Part shown: positions 61,793-64,000 of the stretch, in pieces
Layout of the letters: every line of letters starts with the position of its first letter
How positions within the stretch are numbered: position 1 is the first letter of the stretch
From: Paramecium octaurelia
Lineage: Eukaryota; Ciliophora; Oligohymenophorea; Peniculida; Parameciidae
Direction: 5' to 3'
Assembly: GCA_905182995.1 (NCBI GenBank)
Contig: CAJJDP010000021.1
Coordinates: 314,648 to 378,647, forward strand
Length of the DNA: 64,000 nt
Position numbers and translations under genes: made by a program
Notes under the pieces: generated by a model
Database searches by the model: none
Told to the model about the DNA's origin: nothing
What the model saw: only the letters and a program-made list of their open reading frames with translations

Positions 61793-62941
61793 ATGAAATC
61801 AATCGTCATTTTGGTTTTGGTTGCCACAGCCTTCGCCACAAACTTAGCTGCATTCGAAAAACTCGAAAAGAGCAAGCTCGGAAAGACATTGTTGAACACA
61901 ATTGCCATCCAAATGCAAACAGGTGAACCACTTGAAAGAATCTTCTAAACCCTCTATGATTTGGAAGAAAGATACTAAAACGATTAAAGAGAAGATGATG
62001 CTGAAAACAAGGCCTTCTAAGGTGTCTGTGACGCTGACCTTGCTGGACTCAACTAAGAACTCGCCAACCTCGAATAAAAGGATACAGAATTATAAGCTAG
62101 ACTTGACGAACTCCAACCAGTCCATGACTAAAAGGTCGGATAAAGAGTTGCCAAATTAGCTGAAAAGGCCCTCCTCTAATCAGTTATTGATGAAGCCACA
62201 GCCAAGAGATAATAAGAAAACACAGACTTTGAAGACTAAAGAGAAGAATTCACCTTCGTTTCAAGCGTCCTCGCTGAAGCAAGAAGACTCTTCACAGACA
62301 ACTTATAAGCCCCAGCTTTCTTATAAAAGGGAGCTAGCGAAGCCGTCCACTATACCCCATAAGTCTTTGCCTAAGTCGCTTCACACTTGAACGCTGCTGC
62401 TCACAAGGCTGGATAAATGAAACACATCAGAACCTTCGGAAAAGCCATCAAACTTATGGCTTAATTGGCTGTCAAGGCTTAATAATATGCCAACTAAGAA
62501 TTAACAGGAAGAATCATCCAATTGATCGACGACTTATAAAACTAATTATAATAAGCTTTCGATTTGGCCAGAAAGACTGAAGACTCAAAGAGATAAGCCT
62601 TTGAAGCCTACAACACCCTCTTAACCAGAGACATGAACAAGCTCAACTCCGCTATTGCCAACTTAGAAGCTGAAATCTAATCATTGGCTGACTAACTCGC
62701 TGCCACTCACAGCTCATAAGATGACAACACCGCCAGACATGAAGCTAAGACCTAATAAAGAGATGACAGAAGAGCTGAATGCTAATAAGCTGCTTATGAA
62801 TACTAATAAAGAAGATCCGCCAGAGATGCTGACAGACAAACTGTTTCTGACTTGATTGGTCACTTGAACACCAACATGAGAGACTTAAAGGAATACATCG
62901 CCATGAGAGTTGCTGCTGGTGATACTGATTTGGGATAATGA
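61793..62941 (+). CDS. Trichocyst matrix protein (TMP family)
   Basis: A 382-aa intact precursor of the crystalline trichocyst core. A signal peptide (MKSIVILVLVATAFATNLA) is followed by an acidic Ala/Gln/Glu/Leu-rich helical protein with two similar halves (LLNTIAIQMQTGEPLERIFQ, LAEKALLQSVIDEATAKRQQ, LIDDLQNQLQQAFDLARKTE, IANLEAEIQSLADQLAA). No intron. The codons favour GCC, CTC, AAG, GAC and AAC far more than the neighbours do, a sign of selection for high expression. The RKTEDS and GDTDL contexts around helix breaks may be processing sites (inference). Confidence 0.95.
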
Positions 62942-63107
62942 GTATATAACAATATACCTATTTTTACATAACAGCTTTCCATATTTGTATCTTCTAATTT
63001 TCAAATATAAATAATAAATTAAATTTAACAAATAACACTCTAGTTAATTGGCGACATGTACACAATGTTCAAAAACAGTAACGTTTATTTTATTATTGCT
63101 TATTATC

Positions 63108-63293
63108 TCATTCTATTTTTCGATATTCAAATAAGCCTTCACATTATTAGGTAACAATTTTCCACTCTCCTCTTGTTTTAAATTACTTATCTTAGCTAAA
63201 TATAAGCATTGTTCTAATACCTTTTATGGTTGGACAGTCAAAATCATCTTCGATAGTAATTGCAGATATTATAAAAATATACAAAACTTTCAT
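63108..63293 (-). CDS. Possible small ORF
   Basis: Minus-strand frame of 61 aa, MKVLYIFIISAITIEDDFDC...EWKIVTQQCEGLFEYRKIE. An overlapping second phase reads VLEQCLYLAKISNLKQEESG + KLLPNNVKAYLNIEKQ and looks at least as protein-like, so either a one-base phase change is present or neither is real. No family recognised. Confidence 0.3.
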
Positions 63294-63626
63294 TAATAGT
63301 GCCTTCAAATTTGTCAAGCCAAAATATAAAATTAGTATGGCCTAATGATTGCTTTATAGAGTAATCGAAAATTTATTAATCTAATTAATTAAATTAAATG
63401 AAAATAGATTTCTATTAGCTCAAAAATTATTTGATTATTATTTAGTTACATTACTTAAAGATGTTTTTTATATCTCTCAGTTATTTTATAAATATTAAAA
63501 TGATTAAAAATATTAATAACTTAAATATCTATAAGTTTATATAAATAAATTTCATTTATAACCATTCGATGATAATAAATAATTAATTTAAAAATAAATA
63601 ATAATAGATTACTTTTTGAATATAAG
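63294..63626. other. AT-rich spacer
   Basis: About 330 bases with no supported feature. Confidence 0.5.
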
Positions 63627-64000
63627 TCATCGTTTCAAACCACTTAAATTATTCAATTATGTTACTTTCTAAGGGTTGAATCCATTTTATCCTTTTACAA
63701 TATTTTAAAAATAGTTCTATTATACTTAATTTTTTTAAAGTATTGGTTATGTTTAAGGTTGTTCAAATAAATTACCTCCCCTAACAATATTCTATTTTGG
63801 CTCTTCTATTTATAATGGTTGAGATTAGTTTATGTTTGCAAAATTATTGGCTTGCTTTTCTGGATTCTTTTAAGCAAATGGAATTGAAACAGAAGAACTA
63901 AACCTTGCTTTTGGAGCTTGTTAAGTATTCTATGAAATGAATTATTGTGGAGGAACTTATTATTTTTGAACATTTTAGTCTTATGTCAAACCTGAAGTTT
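63627..64000 (-). CDS. Gln/Asn-rich protein, 5' end beyond the window
   Basis: The minus strand is open from the window edge to TGA at 63629-63627 (about 124 codons). It reads NVQKQQVPPQQFISQNTQQ, ARFSSSVSIPFAQKNPEKQA, NNFANINQSQPLQIEEPKQN, NLFEQPQTQPILQKN and ends QLNNLSGLKR. The Gln/Asn/Pro/Phe mix with NPF/NLF-like spacing recalls disordered adaptor or nucleoporin segments, without proof. Glutamine-rich frames arise easily in this code, but proline, serine and acidic residues in consistent order support coding. Confidence 0.6.

Noticed and set aside
61902-62390. Plus-strand frames inside the second trichocyst gene
   Set aside because: Shadows of the TMP frame, which is open for 382 codons with signal peptide and strong codon bias.

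Overview
The window reads as somatic (macronuclear-type) DNA of a Paramecium-like ciliate. TAA and TAG are used throughout as glutamine and only TGA ends genes. Almost every intron is 20-33 nt and runs GTA...TAG. The DNA is very AT-rich, genes lie tens of bases apart on both strands, and two trichocyst matrix proteins are present. All translations here use ciliate code 6.

Layout. 1-4.3 kb, minus strand: a folylpolyglutamate synthase broken by frame shifts, a coiled-coil protein, the mitochondrial CDP-DAG synthase TAMM41, and a serine carboxypeptidase. 4.6-13.8 kb: prefoldin subunit 1, a Kelch/BTB protein, a disordered protein (minus) and a very large secreted acidic Gln-rich protein with a repeated EDIKL motif. 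13.8-22.3 kb: a CENP-V/GFA-fold protein, an EF-hand protein, a RimJ-type acetyltransferase and several orphans, with convergent gene ends 0-3 nt apart. 22.3-28.3 kb: a RIM15/IREH/MAST-type AGC kinase and a sortilin. 28.5-33.4 kb: orphans, a DPY-30-like protein, a TMEM231-like relic and a possible PAXX. 34.4-41.9 kb: a trichocyst matrix protein, a tryptophan-repeat protein, a MORN-repeat protein and coiled-coil or disordered proteins. 41.9-49.7 kb: a mitochondrial MAM33/p32 protein, an alpha/beta hydrolase, a membrane protein and a cyclic-nucleotide-gated-type K+ channel. 50-58.3 kb: a leucine-rich relic, a second carboxypeptidase, a chromodomain protein, a CCDC177-like coiled coil, a CFAP20-domain protein and a small membrane protein. 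58.3-64 kb: sparse DNA with small genes, a second trichocyst matrix protein and the 3' part of a Gln-rich gene.

There is no operon logic. The gene set fits a ciliate cell: regulated secretion (trichocyst matrix proteins, sortilin, carboxypeptidases), cilia (CFAP20 domain, CCDC177-like, MORN, TMEM231-like), membrane excitability (K+ channel), chromatin and possibly genome rearrangement (chromodomain, W-repeat protein, PAXX-like), and mitochondria (TAMM41, MAM33).

Caveat. About a dozen otherwise well-conserved genes carry a single-base frame break, often in a homopolymer. They are described as seen; sequencing error and genuine decay cannot be told apart from one sequence. Introns were inferred by eye from GT...AG ends, length and frame. 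No mobile element, rRNA, tRNA or CRISPR array was recognised.
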